This document shows, piece after piece, positions 33,285 to 41,893 of a stretch of DNA of 64,000 nt. A program made the translations under genes and the position numbers. Origin of the DNA: an uncultured Prevotellaceae bacterium (GTDB lineage Bacteria; Bacteroidota; Bacteroidia; Bacteroidales; Bacteroidaceae); NCBI GenBank assembly GCA_900315455.1, contig OMZE01000010.1, forward strand, positions 1 through 64,000, given 5' to 3'. How positions within the stretch are numbered: position 1 is the first letter of the stretch; each line of letters starts with the position of its first letter. Below the pieces are notes generated by a model. It saw nothing but the letters and a program-made list of their open reading frames with translations. It searched no databases and had not been told where the DNA came from.

Positions 33285-34535
33285 ATGAAAGCAGAATGGA
33301 TAGAGAAAGCATACGCGGTGGCTAAAGACCGTTATGCTGCTATTGGCGTGGATACTGACAAGGCCATTGCCGAACTGGAGAAACAACAGATTTCACTGCA
33401 TTGCTGGCAGACCGATGATGTGGTGGGTTTTGAACGCAACGAGGCCCTCTCCGGAGGCATCCAGACCACGGGAAACTACCCCGGGCGTGCCCGTAACATC
33501 GACGAGGTGAGACAGGACATCGAGTTTGTGAAGACCCTTATCGCCGGCAATCACCGTCTGAACCTGCATGAGATTTACGGCGACTTCGGTGGGAAGTTCA
33601 TAGACCGCGATGAGGTAGAGGTGGCGCATTTCAAGAGTTGGATGGACTGGGCCAAGGAGAACAAGATGAAACTCGACTTCAACTCTACCTCGTTCTCCCA
33701 TCCGAAGAGTGGCGAACTCACCCTCTCCAACCCCGACAAGGGTATTCGCGACTTCTGGATAGAGCACACCAAGCGTTGCCGCCGCATCGCCGATGCCATG
33801 GGAAAGGCACAGGGCGATCCCTGTATCATGAACATCTGGGTGCACGATGGTTCGAAAGACCTCACCGTGAACCGTAAGAAATACCGTGAGATTCTTGCCG
33901 CCTCGCTCGACGAGATTATGGAGGAGAATTTGCCCGACATGAAGGCTTGCTTCGAGGCGAAACTCTTCGGCATCGGTCTGGAGAGTTATACCGTGGGGTC
34001 GCACGACTTCTACACCGCGTACTGCGCCACCCGCAAGCAGATGTATACCCTCGACACCGGACACTATGAGCAGACAGAGAACGTGTCTGACTTCGTCTCC
34101 ACGCTCCTCATGTATGTGCCCGAACTGATGCTCCACGTGAGTCGTCCCGTGCGTTGGGACTCCGATCACGTGACCATCATGAACGACCAGACCCTCGACC
34201 TCTTCAAGGAACTCGTGCGTGCCGACGGCCTGCACCGCGCCCATGTGGGTCTCGACTACTTCGATGCCTCCATCAACCGCATCGGTGCCTATGTCATCGG
34301 CACTCGCGCCACACAGAAGTGCATCCTCCAGGCATTGCTCGAGCCAGTGGCCAAACTCCGTGAGTATGAGGACAACGGACAGTTCTTCGAGCGTCTCGCG
34401 CTGATGGAAGAGGCGAAGTCGATGCCGTTTGGCGCTGTCTTCGATTATTTCAACCTCAAGAACAACGTGCCGGTGGGCGAGGAGTATATCCCTGCCATCC
34501 AGCGGTATGAGCAAGAGGTGACCTCAAAGCGATAA
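33285..34535 (+). CDS. rhaA: L-rhamnose isomerase
   Basis: The protein has 416 residues, matching the family. Typical conserved parts are SLHCWQTDDVVGFE, GGIQTTGNYPGRAR, NIWVHDGSKD and FDASINRIGAYVIG, which carry the metal- and sugar-binding residues. It converts L-rhamnose to L-rhamnulose, the substrate of the kinase encoded just before it. The permease gene follows after 19 bases. Confidence 0.96.
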   Translation: MKAEWIEKAYAVAKDRYAAIGVDTDKAIAELEKQQISLHCWQTDDVVGFERNEALSGGIQTTGNYPGRARNIDEVRQDIEFVKTLIAGNHRLNLHEIYGDFGGKFIDRDEVEVAHFKSWMDWAKENKMKLDFNSTSFSHPKSGELTLSNPDKGIRDFWIEHTKRCRRIADAMGKAQGDPCIMNIWVHDGSKDLTVNRKKYREILAASLDEIMEENLPDMKACFEAKLFGIGLESYTVGSHDFYTAYCATRKQMYTLDTGHYEQTENVSDFVSTLLMYVPELMLHVSRPVRWDSDHVTIMNDQTLDLFKELVRADGLHRAHVGLDYFDASINRIGAYVIGTRATQKCILQALLEPVAKLREYEDNGQFFERLALMEEAKSMPFGAVFDYFNLKNNVPVGEEYIPAIQRYEQEVTSKR

Positions 34536-34554
34536 CCCATAACAATCGTATGTC

Positions 34555-35889
34555 ATGGCAAAAAACAAAGGAAGTCTGAGAAGCACCTTAGCGGTGTCGC
34601 TTAACAACTATCTCGATGCAGGTGCCATAGTGGCAGGTGCCAGTGGCATTACGCTCTGGCAGAACTATCTGGGACTGTCGGAGATGCATCTGGGATGGCT
34701 CAATGCACTGAGTGCCAATGCCCTTGGTGCAGCCATCGGTGCCATCATCGGGGGATTCCTGGCTGATAAGTTCGGACGTAAGTTTATTTTTACTTACAAC
34801 CTCTTGGTTTATATGACGGGTGTGCTGGTCATCATGCTGAGCATGAACTTCCCCATGCTGCTGACCGGATTTCTCATCACAGGCATATCGGTTGGCATCG
34901 GTGTGCCCGCCTCGTGGACCTATATCTCGGAGAGTTCTGAGGTGAACAACCGCGGGCGCAATATCTGTATCTCGCAGATGTCGTGGGGGGTAGGCCCGAT
35001 GTGTATCCTGCTGTTCGGCATGCTGTTTGCTCCCGGTGGTTATCTTTATGCCCCGGTAGAGTCGTTGGCTCGTGGCATCTTAGGTGCTGATGCCGCACAG
35101 GCTGCTGTCGAGGTGTTCAGTTCGCGTGTGGTTTTCGCTACTTTGTTTATTGTGGCGTTCATCGCCTGGAACCTGCAGCGGAAGTTGGAGGAGAGTGCAG
35201 AGTTTACTGCAGTGAAAGCCAAGGACAAGAGTGGTATCGTTGAAAACATCCGGCTGTTGTTCACCAACAAGACTGCCGTCAGGACGGTTGCTTTCCTTGC
35301 CACCATCTATCTCACCTGGAATCTGGTGGCAAGTGTCATGGGATTCTTCATGCCCCATATCTACGAAACGGCAGGAGGATTGAGCAACGAGACGGCAAAC
35401 ATGCTGAGTTGTATCAGTTGGGTATTTGTGGTAGTCACCACATTTATCATCTCATTTTTTGTCGATAAAGTGGCCCACCGCTTCTTCTATGTGTTCGGAC
35501 TCGCCGCGGCGCTTTCGGCATGGGTCCTCATCATCGGAGGCGGGGTTTCCACGATTGCCGGAATCTGGGTGTTTACCATCCTCTGGGGCATCAACAACGG
35601 CAGTTCTGTACAGATTTTCTATGCGCTGTGGGGCTCGGAACTGTTCCCCGCCAAGTTCCGCGCAGGAGCGCAGGGCCTGATGTTCTTCATCGTCCGCGGC
35701 CTCTCGGCTGTATGGGGACTCGTCTTCACCTATATCTATGGCGAGAACGGCGAGGGATTTACCATCGCAGCCTACTGCATGATTGTCTTGCTGCTCATCT
35801 CGCTTGTCGTGGGATATATCGGTTGTCCGAACACCCGTTGCCGCACACTCGACAGCATAGCCAAAGAGCGCTATGGCGATGAGTATTAG
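34555..35889 (+). CDS. MFS sugar permease, probable rhamnose transporter
   Basis: The protein has 444 residues with about twelve membrane segments. The loop motif after helix 2 (GGFLADKFGRKF) is the MFS signature, and GVPASWTYISESSEVNNRGR recalls the sugar porter PESPR-type motif. Its place directly after rhaA suggests proton-linked uptake of L-rhamnose across the inner membrane; it is not of the RhaT family. A terminator follows at 35918-35957. Confidence 0.85.
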   Translation: MAKNKGSLRSTLAVSLNNYLDAGAIVAGASGITLWQNYLGLSEMHLGWLNALSANALGAAIGAIIGGFLADKFGRKFIFTYNLLVYMTGVLVIMLSMNFPMLLTGFLITGISVGIGVPASWTYISESSEVNNRGRNICISQMSWGVGPMCILLFGMLFAPGGYLYAPVESLARGILGADAAQAAVEVFSSRVVFATLFIVAFIAWNLQRKLEESAEFTAVKAKDKSGIVENIRLLFTNKTAVRTVAFLATIYLTWNLVASVMGFFMPHIYETAGGLSNETANMLSCISWVFVVVTTFIISFFVDKVAHRFFYVFGLAAALSAWVLIIGGGVSTIAGIWVFTILWGINNGSSVQIFYALWGSELFPAKFRAGAQGLMFFIVRGLSAVWGLVFTYIYGENGEGFTIAAYCMIVLLLISLVVGYIGCPNTRCRTLDSIAKERYGDEY

Positions 35890-35917
35890 AAAAGATATAT
35901 ATACGGGATAATAACAA

Positions 35918-35957
35918 AAGCAATCCGGCCTCCTTTAGGGAAGTCGGATTGCTTTTG
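35918..35957 (+). terminator. terminator of the rhaB-rhaA-permease unit
   Basis: GCAATCCG (35920-35927) pairs with CGGATTGC (35945-35952), with CCTCC/GGGA pairing inside, followed by TTTTG. AAAAG before it would give a T-run for the other strand as well. Confidence 0.85.
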
Positions 35958-36016
35958 TAATGCTCGGTACGACCGGGCGCTTCCTTGCATCTTTTGTGCT
36001 TGGAATGCTTAAATTC

Positions 36017-36562
36017 TTAGAACCTGAATCCTATGCTACCCATGATAACATGACCGTCGCCAAAGATTCCCGGCTGGTATTTGTACTCGCCGGCAATGAA
36101 GACGTTGCTGCCTAAATTGTATTGTATGCCAGCACCGACTTGAATGCCACCGTCGGTTTCATTCTCGCTGTCATGAGAGATTTGTTGTGATTCTCCACCT
36201 TTTCCTGTGATGGTATAGGCTTCACTATGAACAAAGGCTAAAGCATAACCCAGCGTAGGATAGATTTTAATTGCCTCGCCAAGGCTGAACAGATAGTGTA
36301 CATTCAGTCCTACTGTGATGTCGGAAACATGGTTCTTCATGGGATGGTAGATGCCTTCCAGTTCAAGACGCCAGTTGTCTGACAAATTGTACTGGCCGAA
36401 TGCGCCAATGCCAAAGTTTGTGACATCCTCTTCCAATCCAGCAATCTTTAGTGTTGCGATATTTACACCACTGCGTAAACCGATTGCAACATCACCTTTC
36501 TCCTGAGCCTGTGCGCTCATGCAGAGCATAGCCACAAACATTGCTACAAATAACTTTTTCAT
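36017..36562 (-). CDS. small outer membrane beta-barrel protein
   Basis: The protein has 181 residues with a signal peptide (cleavage near AQAQ, residue 20). Alternating strands with aromatic ends and a C-terminal Phe (SIGFRF) fit an eight-stranded OmpA/OmpX-like barrel of the outer membrane beta-barrel family. Typical strands are VAIGLRSGVNIATLK and VFIAGEYKYQPGIFG. The function is unknown: an adhesin, a stabiliser or a small porin. It lies between the two halves of the rhamnose locus but nothing ties it to rhamnose use. Confidence 0.82.
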   Translation of the reverse strand: MKKLFVAMFVAMLCMSAQAQEKGDVAIGLRSGVNIATLKIAGLEEDVTNFGIGAFGQYNLSDNWRLELEGIYHPMKNHVSDITVGLNVHYLFSLGEAIKIYPTLGYALAFVHSEAYTITGKGGESQQISHDSENETDGGIQVGAGIQYNLGSNVFIAGEYKYQPGIFGDGHVIMGSIGFRF

Positions 36563-36629
36563 ACTTTTTTTAATTTATAATACAATAATTAAACACTTGC
36601 CATCTTATCAAGGTGGCTTTATTATCACT

Positions 36630-37439
36630 TTATTTCGGCAGATTGAAGGCTGCCGTCATCTCTTTCAATTGTTCTTGCGACATACCCTCGGGCTCAAAAC
36701 CCATGCAACGGGCATTGATATAAATCTTGGCACTCTTCGAGAGCACGTCTATTTGGTCGAAGGCGTCCATCACGTCAAGTCCTTGGGCGAACACACCGTG
36801 TTTCTCCCACAACACCACATCGTAGTCGTCGAGTTCGCGCAAGGTGGCATCAGCAAGTTCCACACTGCCTGGCAACTGATAGGGGATGATGCCGAGTCCC
36901 AGCGGGCAGAACGCCTTCGTCTCGGGTATCATGCTCCAAAGGATATTGGTCAGCACGTCTTTCTCCAAAAACTTCTTCGAATGACTCATGGCCACCAACT
37001 CGATGGGGTGGGTGTGGACGGTGGCGGTATAGGGTGAGCCTTTCTCTATCAGATGATTGTGAACGGTGAGATGCGAGGGCAACTCACTGGTGGGCATCAC
37101 GGCCTCATCGGCGATAATCACATAACTCGAGCAGTCGTCGAGGATGCGGATGACGCTGCCGTTGCGCATGGGCTGGCGGGCAAGGTCGCGCATGCGTTTG
37201 CCAGTTCCCTTGCAATAGAAATAGCAGCCTTTGAGGTGGGGAAGGGTCACGCCGATAGGCTTCACCTCACTGATGGCAGGCAATTCACGTATTCCCTTGT
37301 CGACAAACGCCGTGATGTTCACGGTGATATTGCCGCCATTGCGTTCTGCCCAACCGTTCTGCCACAAATAGCCGGCCACTTCGGCTATCTTCTCAATCTC
37401 CTCGCGCAATGCTGCGCGGTTTTCTAAAATACTTGTCAT
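36630..37439 (-). CDS. rhaD: rhamnulose-1-phosphate aldolase
   Basis: The protein has 269 residues, matching the class II aldolase RhaD. The phosphate-binding WAERNGGNITVNI, catalytic SELPSHL (Glu), zinc-binding HTHPIE (two His) and EKHGVF (third His) are visible. It cleaves L-rhamnulose 1-phosphate into dihydroxyacetone phosphate and L-lactaldehyde, finishing the pathway begun by RhaA and RhaB. It is on the minus strand, 39 bases after the AraC regulator gene and probably on the same transcript. Confidence 0.94.
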   Translation of the reverse strand: MTSILENRAALREEIEKIAEVAGYLWQNGWAERNGGNITVNITAFVDKGIRELPAISEVKPIGVTLPHLKGCYFYCKGTGKRMRDLARQPMRNGSVIRILDDCSSYVIIADEAVMPTSELPSHLTVHNHLIEKGSPYTATVHTHPIELVAMSHSKKFLEKDVLTNILWSMIPETKAFCPLGLGIIPYQLPGSVELADATLRELDDYDVVLWEKHGVFAQGLDVMDAFDQIDVLSKSAKIYINARCMGFEPEGMSQEQLKEMTAAFNLPK

Positions 37440-37478
37440 AGTCTCTAAATAGTATGTGTTTTTTTTATGTCTATAGTC

Positions 37479-38378
37479 TCATTGGTGCTCGTCGGTCTGC
37501 CCGACTTTTCCCTGCTTTCTGAACTCACTGGGTTTCATCCCCGTCTTTGCACGGAATTTTGACGAGAAGTAGTCGGGGGTATCGAAATTCAGGGTATAGG
37601 CAATCTCCTTGATACTGAGGTCGGTGGTGGAGAGCAGTTCCTTGGCACGTTGCAGTCGCAGGTCTTGTTGGTAGAGGGCCGGCGACAGTCCCGTATATTC
37701 CTTGAACAGTTTTCTGAAGTTGGAGTAACTCACCCCGAGTTCCTCAGCCAGCATCTGTATGGTGAAGTCGCTCTCCAGTGTCTCGCGGATGCGCAGTCGG
37801 GCCTGTCCAATCATTTTTACGTGGAAGTGGTTCTTGGCGAGCACGATGTTCCGTTCTAGGGCATACATCTCACCGATGAGGTGGTTCACTATCCCTGCCA
37901 GCAGTTGCTGTGAGTAAGCCGCCTCTTCATTGGCAGCACGCAGTGCCGAGTCGTATAGTTCCAGAATCTTCGACGAGAACCCCACGTGGTATATGGGTTT
38001 CTCTTTAGAGAGGAAGCCTTCCGTCACCCGGTCGTCCATGTTCTTTCCTTTGAAACCTATCCAGTAACTCTTCCATCGGGCATTGGGGAGAGGGCCATAG
38101 GAGTGCCATTCATCTGGAAACAGAAGGAAAATATCACCTGCTTTGATAGTGGTGAGGTCTTGGTGTGCAGAACGGAAAAGTCCCTCGCCCTCAACTAGAT
38201 ACAGCATCTGATATTCGTTGAGTACACGCCCTTTCTCCATCTCGAAATAGTAGCCATCAGCATGACCGCGGGTGGGGTAGGGCTCACCTGGGTCAAGTTC
38301 ATCTTTGCCAACGGTACTTACCGTGAGGCCCCATTGCGCGTCACGGTCGTTGGCTACAAGATATTTGCTACTCTGCAT
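37479..38378 (-). CDS. AraC-family regulator, probable rhamnose activator
   Basis: The protein has 299 residues from ATG 38378. The N-terminal cupin-type sugar-sensing domain (YLVEGEGLFRSAHQDLTTIKAGD) is followed by an AraC DNA-binding domain with two helix-turn-helix units (IQMLAEELGVSYSNFRKLFK and IKEIAYTLNFDTPDYFSSKF). Its place next to rhaD suggests that it senses rhamnose and activates both units, like RhaR in other Bacteroidetes. ATG 38429 is rejected: it lies upstream of the -7 box at 38399-38406 and encodes only repeat sequence. Confidence 0.87.
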   Translation of the reverse strand: MQSSKYLVANDRDAQWGLTVSTVGKDELDPGEPYPTRGHADGYYFEMEKGRVLNEYQMLYLVEGEGLFRSAHQDLTTIKAGDIFLLFPDEWHSYGPLPNARWKSYWIGFKGKNMDDRVTEGFLSKEKPIYHVGFSSKILELYDSALRAANEEAAYSQQLLAGIVNHLIGEMYALERNIVLAKNHFHVKMIGQARLRIRETLESDFTIQMLAEELGVSYSNFRKLFKEYTGLSPALYQQDLRLQRAKELLSTTDLSIKEIAYTLNFDTPDYFSSKFRAKTGMKPSEFRKQGKVGQTDEHQ

Positions 38379-38398
38379 CCTCAACTCTTTTCTTCGTG

Positions 38399-38458
38399 CA
38401 AAAATAGTGAAAGCCGAGAGGAATACCAAACAAAATACGAAGTTTTTGTTTGTATTCC
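38399..38458 (-). promoter_or_regulatory. hairpin promoter element, copy in front of the AraC regulator
   Basis: TTTG (38427-38430) in the hairpin arm and TATTTTTG (38399-38406) are exactly 20 bases apart on the minus strand. The hairpin itself (38420-38458) is identical to that at 31326-31364. Transcription would start about 14 bases before ATG 38378. Confidence 0.8.
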
Positions 38459-38493
38459 CGAGTAACTCGTTTTTTTGTACGCATGGGGAAACG

Positions 38494-38538
38494 GTGTAGA
38501 GACGGGATTCTTCCCGTCTTCCCTGGCATCCCCCTGTG
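38494..38538 (+). repeat. repeat with GAGACGGG/CCCGTCT hairpin, first of an inverted pair
   Basis: TGTAGAGACGGGATTCTTCC, then CGTCTTCC and ATCCCCCTG, recur in opposite orientation at 39926-39976. The two copies flank the lipoprotein gene. Confidence 0.7.
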
Positions 38539-38564
38539 TATTAGCACTTGCTATGGGGGCAAAT

Positions 38565-38880
38565 TAAATATTTAGTCGCCTACGGCGAGAATTCTTCCAA
38601 ATCTATCCTCTTTCTATTTGTTATTTGCTTGAGTAACGACTTGTGAGATTTACTTTCCCTCGCTTCGCGAACAGTTTAGAGAGGTTGCGTATGCTACACA
38701 TTCGCTTAAAGAGGTTGCGTATGCTACACATCCGCTTAAAGAGGTTGCGTATGCTACACATCCGCTTAAAGAGGTTGCGTATGCTACACATCCGCTTAAA
38801 GAGGTTGCGTATGCTTCACATCCGCTTAAAGAGGTTGCGTATGCTACACATCCGCGACCGTTGGTTCTGCGCGAAGCGCA
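38565..38880 (-). repeat. opposite copy of the 206-bp element, interrupted by a minisatellite
   Basis: Read on the minus strand it holds GCGCTTCGCGCAGAA (near 38880), then a tandem array, then AAATCTCACAAGTCGTTAC and CTCGCCGTAGGCGACTAAA (near 38570), the same order as at 12054-12168. The outer inverted ends are not seen here. Confidence 0.65.
38681..38855 (+). repeat. 30-bp minisatellite, 5.8 copies
   Basis: The unit GAGGTTGCGTATGCTACACA-TCCGCTTAAA repeats head to tail from 38681, 38711, 38741, 38771, 38801 and 38831. Two single-base changes are seen (TTCGC in the first copy, GCTTCACA in the fifth). There are no spacers, so it is not a CRISPR array. An open frame through it encodes a LKRLRMLHIR repeat but is not supported as a gene. 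Confidence 0.9.
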
Positions 38881-38951
38881 TTCTATCTCTTTAATACCGC
38901 GGATATATTCCCTTTTTTATCTCAACTGGCTTAATATATCAGATTATTTTC

Positions 38952-38959
38952 TAAATTTG
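38952..38959 (+). promoter_or_regulatory. -7 promoter box TAAATTTG
   Basis: A perfect -7 match 32 bases before the lipoprotein start codon. The -33 region is AT-rich without a clear TTTG. Confidence 0.6.
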
Positions 38960-38990
38960 CACACAATTATACCAACATAATAAGTTTTTT

Positions 38991-39797
38991 ATGAAAAAGA
39001 ACACCTTATGGGGGCTGGCATGCACCCTTATTCTCGGCCTTGTGACCTTCTCCGCATGTTCATCGGATGATGACAATAATACTCCTGTAACCGAACCAGT
39101 GCTTTTGAGCAAGATTGATATGGTGACTGTCATGCATGCTACAGGCGACACAGTGTCAAACAGCACACAAACCAACATTTGGGAGGGAGGCCTACTCAAA
39201 AAGATGCATGCCGTAGGAATAATAAAGACAGACGGAGAAAAAATCCCCATCGAACTTGGCTATGTCTTCACTTACAGCGGGAAAAACTGCACTGAGATCA
39301 AAACCTTGGATGGAATGACTGTGAATAGTTACACCTACGATGCCAAAGGGCGTATGACCAGTGCCACAAGCAAGACAAGTGCCAGCGACCATACTATCGG
39401 AAACATCCGTGATATCCAAATCAAGGCCTACACCAAAGACGGACATATCCAACAAATGGAAGAAACCTTGACGTATTCTTGGGGTGAAACCAGAAAGACG
39501 AGTTATGATTTAACATGGAAGAATGGTGACCTCGTAAAATGGACGACACATTACTTGGAGCCAATTGGTGAGGATATGACTTACGAAATGGAATACGATA
39601 CTTATCCATCTATCTACACAGGATACCCATTGGCTCGTTATATCATTGAAGGACCAACCGGTTTATGTTATCGAGGTTCGATGCACAACCCCATTTCGGG
39701 AGGCGATATTTACAAATACAAGAATGGGCGTGTTGTCAGCAGTGTCTCCGGCAACAACACCTCGCACTATACCTACACCGACGGAACCAGTGAATAG
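38991..39797 (+). CDS. lipoprotein with YD-repeat-like strands (DUF4595-like)
   Basis: The protein has 268 residues. A signal peptide ends in the lipobox FSAC (Cys23), followed by SSDDDNN, the acidic stretch that in Bacteroidetes directs lipoproteins to the cell surface. The rest is beta-rich with YD-like phrases (YTYDAKGRMTSA, YKYKNGRVVSS), as in DUF4595-type proteins. The function is unknown. It is a single gene with its own promoter, flanked by an inverted pair of repeats. Confidence 0.78.
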   Translation: MKKNTLWGLACTLILGLVTFSACSSDDDNNTPVTEPVLLSKIDMVTVMHATGDTVSNSTQTNIWEGGLLKKMHAVGIIKTDGEKIPIELGYVFTYSGKNCTEIKTLDGMTVNSYTYDAKGRMTSATSKTSASDHTIGNIRDIQIKAYTKDGHIQQMEETLTYSWGETRKTSYDLTWKNGDLVKWTTHYLEPIGEDMTYEMEYDTYPSIYTGYPLARYIIEGPTGLCYRGSMHNPISGGDIYKYKNGRVVSSVSGNNTSHYTYTDGTSE

Positions 39798-39842
39798 CAT
39801 TTCTCCTGTGTTACCCTATTCGTTACTTTCATATATAAAAAC

Positions 39843-39902
39843 AACACAGAGATACAAAGACACAGAGAAAATAAAAACTCTGTATCTCTGTGCCTCTGTG
39901 TT
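39843..39902 (+). terminator. long imperfect hairpin after the lipoprotein gene
   Basis: AACACAGAG and following bases (39843-39867) pair with CTCTGTATCTCTGTG and CCTCTGTGTT (39878-39902), giving arms of about 25 bases. The stem is itself made of repeated CACAGAG words. It may end transcription although no T-run follows. Confidence 0.5.
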
Positions 39903-39925
39903 GATATTTATGTGCAAATAACACT

Positions 39926-39976
39926 AATGTGCAGGGGGATTTTATAGGAGACGGGAAGAATCCCGTCTCTACAGCG
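39926..39976 (-). repeat. second of an inverted repeat pair
   Basis: Reverse copy of 38494-38538, with the GAGACGGG-AAGAAT-CCCGTCTC hairpin at 39949-39970. Between here and 40090 only a possible -7 box (TAATTTTA, about 40055) is seen. Confidence 0.65.
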
Positions 39977-40090
39977 TCTCCTATGTTGCCCTGTTCGTTA
40001 CTCGGAAATAAAAGAAAAGTGTCCTTTCCTTTTATATTTCGCTCGATTTTTTGTAATTTTACACCCTCAAATGAAGATGATATAAAAATC

Positions 40091-40321
40091 ATGAAAAAGA
40101 AAGCCATCCTACATATTGTTCTACTTGCTGCCTTATCGGCCGCTCTCCTCTTCATCACACGGTCGTGGTGGATGTCGCTGGGCATCCTCATGATTCTCCT
40201 GCTCATCGATGCGTTGCTCAAGCAATATGACGGGAAACGACGCTATAAGTGGGAGATGGAACAACGGAAGAAACGCGAGGAAGCCAATAGAGAGAATAGC
40301 GAGGAAGACACCGCTGAATGA
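40091..40321 (+). CDS. small membrane protein of unknown function
   Basis: The protein has 76 residues. Two membrane segments fill residues 5-42 (ILHIVLLAALSAALLFITRSW and SLGILMILLLIDALL), followed by a highly charged helical tail (KRRYKWEMEQRKKREEANRE). The topology suggests both ends in the cytoplasm. The start ATG 40091 is the first after the AT-rich leader. It lies 22 bases before the AmgK-like gene and may share its transcript. Confidence 0.65.
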   Translation: MKKKAILHIVLLAALSAALLFITRSWWMSLGILMILLLIDALLKQYDGKRRYKWEMEQRKKREEANRENSEEDTAE

Positions 40322-40342
40322 TGTTATACCACTGAATTTGCC

Positions 40343-41893
40343 ATGCAGCAACTGCAACAACTATACACCCAATATGCAGGTTGCGCTCCTGCGCAGACCG
40401 TTGCCCTACAAGGGGCGGGCAGCAACCGTCGGTATTACCGTCTCTTCGACAACGAGGGGCATACGGTAATCGGTGTGGTGGGGACGAGCCTCGACGAGAA
40501 CCACGCCTTTCTCTATCTCGCCCGCCATTTCAAACAGCGACAGTTGCCTGTGCCAAAGGTCCTCGCCGTCAGCGATGACGGTCTGCGCTATCTGCAGGAA
40601 GACCTGGGCAACCGCTCCCTCTTCGATGCCCTGAAAGGAGGACGTGATGCCGGTGGACGCTACAACCTCACCGAACAGCAATTGCTGGTGAAGACCATCA
40701 GGCAGTTGCCCAACTTCCAGATACGTGGCGCACGGGGGCTCGAATGGGAGAACTGTTACCCCCAACCGGAGTTTAATGAGGAGAATGTGCTGTTCGACCT
40801 CAACTATTTCAAATACTGTTTCCTCAAACCCACAGACCTCGATTTCCACGAACTGAAACTGGAGGCCAACTTCCGCCTGTTTGCCAAAGACCTGGTGGCA
40901 GAGCACACCGACAGTTTCATGTACCGCGACTTCCAGGCACGGAATGTGATGCTCGACAGCGAGGGCAACCCTTCGTTCATCGACTTCCAGGGCGGACGGA
41001 AGGGGCCTTTCTACTACGATATCGCCTCTTTCCTCTGGCAGGCTTCCGCCAAATATCCCGATAAACTGCGGAGGAAACTCATCTACGAATACTACGAGTC
41101 GTTGAAGACCTTCACCGAGGTGCCGTCGAAGCATCATTTCGTGCAGCGCCTCTCGCTCTTCGTCCTCTTCCGCACCCTCCAGGTGCTCGGTGCCTATGGG
41201 TTTAGGGGGTACTTCGAGCGGAAGCGCCATTTCATCGAGTCGATACCGCCTGCCATGGATAACCTCCGCAGTCTGGTTGCCTCGGATGCCTTCCCCTATC
41301 CCTACCTGATGGATATGCTCCGCCGTCTGACAGCACTGCCGCAGTTTGCCGTGCCTCAAGAAGGAGAACCGGTGGTACGCACCGACGGTCTGTGCACCAC
41401 GGAGAGCAACGTCTACAATGCTCACCAAGCCGATGGTCCCGCCACGTTCTCGAAATACGACGGCAAGGGGCCGTTGGTGGTCAGGGTCTACAGTTTCTCC
41501 TACCGCAAAGGGATTCCTGAAGATGAGTCGGGCAACGGCGGAGGGTATGTCTTCGACTGCCGCAGTACGCACAATCCCGGGCGTTATGAGCCCTACAAAA
41601 AACTCACTGGTCTCGACGAGCCCGTGATACGTTTTCTGGAGGACGACGGTGAGATACTCACCTTTCTCGACAGCGTGTATCGGTTGGCCGATGCCCATGT
41701 GGCACGCTATATCCAGCGAGGGTTTACCAGCCTGATGTTCTCTTTCGGGTGCACGGGCGGTCAGCATCGCAGTGTCTATTCGGCGCAGCACCTGGCCGAG
41801 CATATCCATGAGAAGTTTGGCATAGAGGTGCGGGTTTGCCATCGGGAGCAGGATATCCATAGCGTGTTGCCTGCCGTTGGGGCTACGTTATAG
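40343..41893 (+). CDS. AmgK-like sugar kinase fused to a RapZ C-terminal domain
   Basis: The protein has 516 residues. Residues 1-330 are an aminoglycoside-phosphotransferase-fold kinase: GAGSNRRYYRLF (nucleotide loop), YRDFQARNVML (catalytic loop) and FIDFQGGRKGPFYYDIAS (metal-binding Asp). This form is like AmgK, which phosphorylates N-acetylmuramate/N-acetylglucosamine at C1. Residues 365-510 match the C-terminal domain of RapZ (VRVYSFSYRKGIP, FDCRSTHNPGRYEPY, FGCTGGQHRSVY), which in enterobacteria binds small RNAs and senses glucosamine 6-phosphate. The MurU-like gene follows, which supports a role in peptidoglycan sugar recycling. Confidence 0.87.
   Translation: MQQLQQLYTQYAGCAPAQTVALQGAGSNRRYYRLFDNEGHTVIGVVGTSLDENHAFLYLARHFKQRQLPVPKVLAVSDDGLRYLQEDLGNRSLFDALKGGRDAGGRYNLTEQQLLVKTIRQLPNFQIRGARGLEWENCYPQPEFNEENVLFDLNYFKYCFLKPTDLDFHELKLEANFRLFAKDLVAEHTDSFMYRDFQARNVMLDSEGNPSFIDFQGGRKGPFYYDIASFLWQASAKYPDKLRRKLIYEYYESLKTFTEVPSKHHFVQRLSLFVLFRTLQVLGAYGFRGYFERKRHFIESIPPAMDNLRSLVASDAFPYPYLMDMLRRLTALPQFAVPQEGEPVVRTDGLCTTESNVYNAHQADGPATFSKYDGKGPLVVRVYSFSYRKGIPEDESGNGGGYVFDCRSTHNPGRYEPYKKLTGLDEPVIRFLEDDGEILTFLDSVYRLADAHVARYIQRGFTSLMFSFGCTGGQHRSVYSAQHLAEHIHEKFGIEVRVCHREQDIHSVLPAVGATL

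Noticed and set aside
38681-38855. CRISPR-like array
   Set aside because: The 30-base units are head to tail without spacers and there are no cas genes.
38643-38894. Protein made of LKRLRMLHIR repeats
   Set aside because: It is only the translation of a 30-bp minisatellite; any 30-bp repeat without a stop gives an open frame.
40406-41860. Long open frame (484 codons) opposite the AmgK-RapZ gene
   Set aside because: It is antisense to a gene with clear catalytic motifs and has no support of its own.
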